35,285 bases of DNA from contig DLTY01000051.1 in NCBI GenBank assembly GCA_002501535.1, positions 537-35,821 on the forward strand, read 5' to 3'. The stretch's first letter is position 1; every line of letters starts with the position of its first letter. The position numbers were made by a program, and so were the translations under genes. Below, one piece after another: positions 32,536 to 35,285 of the stretch. The notes below the pieces were generated by a model. The model did no database searches. It was not told the origin of the DNA and was given only the letters and a program-made list of their open reading frames with translations. Source of the DNA: a bacterium UBP7_UBA7824. Lineage in GTDB: Bacteria > UBP7 > UBA6624.

Positions 32536-33429
32536 ATGAAGGAAACAGATGTCATAAATTTGATAAAGCAAATGTTTCCTTTAACCGGAGACGATGCTTA
32601 CTGGGAGAAAGGTGGCATTGCTATGTCAGTAGACTCTTCAATACAGGGAAGACATTTCCTTTTAGATAGAGCTAACTGGATTGAAGAAGGTGTTTGGAAT
32701 TCTGTTGCAGGGGCTATAACTGATGTTGCAGCTGTTGGATCGAATCCAGAATTGATCATGGCTTCGTTTTGCTTTCCGAAGAAAACTAATGATTTGATTA
32801 TAAAAAAAGCCGTAAAAGCCCTAAACGATGTTTCAAAATATTTCAATTTAAATGTTGTCGGAGGAGACCTTTCACAAACTTCTAGTGATATTGTCCTTTC
32901 AATTTCAGTTATAGGCTTTGATGCTATTGGCCCTGGATTATCTTCAGCAAAGAAAGGAGATTTGATAGGTGTTACTGGATGGCTGGGCAGCAGACCTTTA
33001 GGTTGGTATCTGGCCATCAACAAGATCAAAGGGTATGGTGATTTTGTAGAGCAGGCTCTAAAGCCTTGTCCTAATATTGATTTTCCAATAAAGGTTGCGA
33101 GGCATGTTTCAGCAATGACTGATATAACTGATGGGATTGGTTTCGATCTTGCTAATATTTGCCGTAAATCAAATCTAAAACCAAATATTTTTTCAGAAAT
33201 CCCATGTTCTAAATTTATGAAAAAAATATTTTGTGATTTGAAATTAAATCCTGAAATGTTTTATACACAAGGTGGAGATTATGAATTTCTTTTGACGTTT
33301 GATCAAAAAAATAAAAAAGAAATAAAAAATCTTGCTAAGAGTTTAAATCTCCCTTTTTCAATTATTGGAAAAATGGAAGAAGGAAATATCCCTAGTTGGT
33401 ATGGCAAAGGGAGTGAAATAATTTGGTAA
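32536..33429 (+). CDS. thiL: Thiamine-monophosphate kinase
   Basis: Makes thiamine diphosphate from thiamine monophosphate and ATP. The 297 residues show the AIR-synthase-like fold and ThiL motifs in order: GDDA (18-21), the metal region SVDSSIQGRHF (31-41), AGAITDVAAVGSNPE (58-72), VVGGDLSQTSS (108-117), TDITDGIGFDL and GGDYEFLLTF (the family GEDYELLFT). The N-terminus is slightly divergent but the metal Asp residues are kept. It overlaps tsaE by seven bases. No other thiamine genes are in the window. Confidence 0.92.
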   Translation: MKETDVINLIKQMFPLTGDDAYWEKGGIAMSVDSSIQGRHFLLDRANWIEEGVWNSVAGAITDVAAVGSNPELIMASFCFPKKTNDLIIKKAVKALNDVSKYFNLNVVGGDLSQTSSDIVLSISVIGFDAIGPGLSSAKKGDLIGVTGWLGSRPLGWYLAINKIKGYGDFVEQALKPCPNIDFPIKVARHVSAMTDITDGIGFDLANICRKSNLKPNIFSEIPCSKFMKKIFCDLKLNPEMFYTQGGDYEFLLTFDQKNKKEIKNLAKSLNLPFSIIGKMEEGNIPSWYGKGSEIIW

Positions 33430-33833
33430 CAATAAGTAATAGTGTTGCCGACACGCATGAAGCAGCTGAGAAAATTCTTACAAACCTCAAGAAAGGCGAT
33501 GTTGTATTTCTCAATGGTGATCTTGGGGTAGGTAAAACAGAAATGGTTAAAGGTTTTGTTAAAGCTTTGGGTGGTTCTGTGGATGATGTTCAATCTCCAA
33601 CTTATTTAAGTGCCTTAATCTATCTGATACCTGACAGCTTTGTTGTTCATGTTGATTTTTATAAATATAAAAAAAATAAAAGCTTCCTACAAGCATTCAT
33701 CATGGAGTACTTAGAGCAAGACCCTTATCTAATATTTGTTGAATGGGGATCTGATATATCTGATGGTTTTGTAGCAATTAATATCGATGAATTTAATGGT
33801 GAAAGGCGTATTTCTTTGCAAGATGAAAGATAA
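33423..33833 (+). CDS. tsaE: tRNA t6A37 biosynthesis ATPase TsaE
   Basis: ATPase that cycles the TsaB-TsaD complex making N6-threonylcarbamoyl-adenosine in tRNAs. The 136 residues have Walker A GDLGVGKT (32-39), the switch-like SPTYLSALIY, HVDFY (D78) where most members read HFDLYR, and LIFVEWGSD near 103-111. Length is typical. The start is a TTG inside the end of thiL (7-base overlap); no ATG gives a full N-terminus. tsaB follows in an overlapping frame, which supports the assignment. Confidence 0.92.
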   Translation: MVTISNSVADTHEAAEKILTNLKKGDVVFLNGDLGVGKTEMVKGFVKALGGSVDDVQSPTYLSALIYLIPDSFVVHVDFYKYKKNKSFLQAFIMEYLEQDPYLIFVEWGSDISDGFVAINIDEFNGERRISLQDER

Positions 33834-34443
33834 AGGTCTTTGGCTCATAATAGACCCAACAGGTCCTTTTTCAGGTTTTTCAATTGCTGAAAAAGACTCA
33901 ATCATCGCCTCTAAGGTTTTTCAATCAAATCTTCTTTTTGAAAATTTATTAAAAATTGATGATTTTTTAAGTTGTCTTAATAGGGATTTGGAAAAAATAA
34001 AAGGTATCATTCTTGTCAACGGTCCAGGATCAATTATGGGTTTAAGGATAGCTTTTTCATGGATAAAAGGTTTCTCTCAAGGAAGGAAATTAAAATTCAA
34101 AACAGTTTCTAGCTTAGATGTTATTTATTTTTCAAACGGCAGCAAAAAACCCTGTTGGACAATTATGAATTCAATTAGAAATGATATGTTCTATTCATTT
34201 AATGGAGGGAACCCTAATGTTGCTAACAAGTCTGATCTTGTGAAAAAGATTAAGCAAAAACCAGGTTTATGTATCGGCGACCATTTTGATGAGATTTTAA
34301 CTTTGAAAAATGTTCATTTTGAAAAAATTATGCTTCCTCAATTTGAGGCAATATGGGGTTATTTTGATTCGATAAAAGAGAATGATTTGTCAAAATCAGA
34401 GCCTTTGATAATGTATTCATTTCCAATTAAAAATATACAATAA
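33823..34443 (+). CDS. tsaB: tRNA t6A37 biosynthesis protein TsaB (divergent)
   Basis: ASKHA-fold partner of TsaD. The start chosen is ATG 33823, since the family begins with a short strand before IDTS; here it reads GLWLIIDPTGPFSGFSIAE. An upstream ATG at 33787 would add 12 unrelated residues. The other recognisable block is ILVNGPGSIMGLRIAFSWIKG-like (about 64-83), corresponding to GRGPGSFTGLRIG. The protein is 206 residues, within the usual range, but conservation is weak elsewhere. Position directly after tsaE (11-base overlap) strengthens the call. Confidence 0.8.
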   Translation: MKDKGLWLIIDPTGPFSGFSIAEKDSIIASKVFQSNLLFENLLKIDDFLSCLNRDLEKIKGIILVNGPGSIMGLRIAFSWIKGFSQGRKLKFKTVSSLDVIYFSNGSKKPCWTIMNSIRNDMFYSFNGGNPNVANKSDLVKKIKQKPGLCIGDHFDEILTLKNVHFEKIMLPQFEAIWGYFDSIKENDLSKSEPLIMYSFPIKNIQ

Positions 34444-34448
34444 GCATC

Positions 34449-35285
34449 ATGGAGAATCAAGTTGTAGAAAAGATTAGAAATTTAACTTCAAAACTAGGTG
34501 AAACATTATTAAAGCCTGGCTTAATCGAAGCGGATGAAAAGGAACTTTTTAGGAAAGATGTTTTTGTAGAATTGGCTTCTAAAGGCATTGTGGGTTTAAG
34601 TTTTCCTAAGGAATTTGGCGGTTTGGGGCTACCTCCTTCTGCTTTTTTGGCAGCAATTCAGGAACTATCTTATTTTGACCCTGGCATGGCTGTAACAATT
34701 TCAGTGCATTCAGGCCTCTGTGGAGGGGTGATTTTGAGAAACGGTTCTGAAGAGATGAAAAAAGAATGGTTGCCAAAAATAGCAAAAGGAAATGTAATAG
34801 GCGCATATTCTTTAACTGAAAATCATGCTGGAAGCGACCCCTCTTCAATGAAAACAACTGCAACTTGGGATAATGGAAATTGGATAATTGACGGAGAGAA
34901 GATGTGGATTACTTCTGGTTCTATTGCTGATTTCAGCATTCTCTATGCAAACACCATTCAAAATGGTAAAGATTTAGGGATTTCTGCTTTTTTGGTCCCA
35001 CATGATTCAAACAATGTTTCAAGTGAAAAAATTAAAGGCAAGCTTGGAATGAGAACTAGTGATTCTTCAATTTTAGTTTTTGACAAGGTTGTTATTCCTG
35101 ATTCAATGATCATAGGGAAACCAGGGAAAGGTCTCTCAATTGCCTTAGAAGGTCTTGATTACGGCAGATTGGGGATTTCCGCTGTTTCTTTAGGCATACA
35201 CAGGGCAGCTTTTGATTCGATGGTTAAATACTCCAAAGAAAGAGAGCAGTTTGGAAAAGCGATTGCATCTTTTCAGCTTATACAG
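34449..35285 (+). CDS. Acyl-CoA dehydrogenase family protein, N-terminal part (3' end outside window)
   Basis: Flavoenzyme family that oxidises acyl-CoA to enoyl-CoA. An open frame from ATG 34449 runs to the window edge (279 codons, incomplete). It has the N-terminal helical domain (GLSFPKEFGGLGLPPSAF at 49-66), the FAD-contacting middle domain (AYSLTENHAGSDPSS at 119-133, KMWITSG at 151-157, KLGMRTSDSSILVF near 198-211) and the start of the C-terminal domain (YSKEREQFGKAIASFQ from 261). The catalytic Glu would lie beyond the edge, so substrate class cannot be judged. It begins five bases after the tsaB stop. Confidence 0.92.
   Translation, partial: MENQVVEKIRNLTSKLGETLLKPGLIEADEKELFRKDVFVELASKGIVGLSFPKEFGGLGLPPSAFLAAIQELSYFDPGMAVTISVHSGLCGGVILRNGSEEMKKEWLPKIAKGNVIGAYSLTENHAGSDPSSMKTTATWDNGNWIIDGEKMWITSGSIADFSILYANTIQNGKDLGISAFLVPHDSNNVSSEKIKGKLGMRTSDSSILVFDKVVIPDSMIIGKPGKGLSIALEGLDYGRLGISAVSLGIHRAAFDSMVKYSKEREQFGKAIASFQLIQ

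Noticed and set aside
32598..33029. Minus-strand frame of 143 codons opposite thiL
   Set aside because: It is antisense to a well-conserved gene and shows no motif of its own.
33787..33822. Upstream ATG for tsaB
   Set aside because: The added 12 residues precede the conserved first strand and do not fit the family start.
1..35285. Mobile elements, tRNA genes, CRISPR arrays, riboswitches
   Set aside because: None was seen on reading both strands: no transposase or integrase frames, no direct repeats with regular spacing outside the giant gene, and no gap large enough for a typical riboswitch. A covariance-model scan was not possible here.

Overview
The window is AT-rich bacterial chromosome, by eye about one third G+C, and tightly packed with many 1-11 base overlaps between genes. 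A lipoprotein signal peptidase, lipobox-type signal peptides, a likely outer-membrane barrel protein and a complete-looking membrane arm of respiratory complex I point to a Gram-negative, respiring, free-living bacterium. The unusual gene mix suggests a lineage outside the well-studied phyla: an archaeal-type fructose-1,6-bisphosphate aldolase/phosphatase, a reduced nuo cluster and a giant PKD-rich lipoprotein. A marine, deltaproteobacterial-grade organism is my guess, but the sequence alone does not settle it. No rRNA, tRNA, CRISPR array, insertion sequence or phage gene was seen.

Layout. (1) 1-10431, plus strand: the 3' end of ftsH, then a complex I operon nuoA-B-C-D-H-I-J-K-L-M. NuoE, F and G (the NADH module) and NuoN are absent from the cluster. 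NuoI carries a long acidic C-terminal tail, and NuoH and NuoK have N-terminal extensions. (2) 10411-11594, minus strand: tatD-lspA, overlapping nuoM tail to tail. (3) 11625-13195, plus strand: an unrecognised 249-residue protein and a putative DUF3187-like outer-membrane protein. (4) 15013-13196, minus strand: the archaeal-type FBP aldolase/phosphatase, then a 33-codon membrane ORF, a small lipoprotein and a 44-codon membrane ORF. The last three are chained by ATGA overlaps. (5) 15151-27561, plus strand: one uninterrupted 4136-codon gene for a giant secreted lipoprotein. It is built from Ig/PKD-like modules, many with a recurrent cysteine pair, a four-copy cysteine-box module and two sialidase-like segments. 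(6) 28591-27611 and 29280-28588, minus strand: plsY-gpsA, coupled enzymes of glycerolipid synthesis. (7) 29323 to the end, plus strand: M24 peptidase, a 106-residue unknown, tryptophanase, an SRPBCC-domain protein, thiL, tsaE, tsaB and the 5' part of an acyl-CoA dehydrogenase.

How it fits together. Region 1 is energy conservation, probably a ferredoxin-, flavodoxin- or otherwise-fed complex I unless nuoEFG lie elsewhere. The FBP aldolase/phosphatase is a one-enzyme gluconeogenic step. gpsA and plsY make and acylate glycerol 3-phosphate. tsaE and tsaB belong to tRNA t6A synthesis. The least explained content is the giant lipoprotein with its cysteine-bearing repeats and the two very small membrane ORFs on the minus strand near 13.2-13.8 kb.
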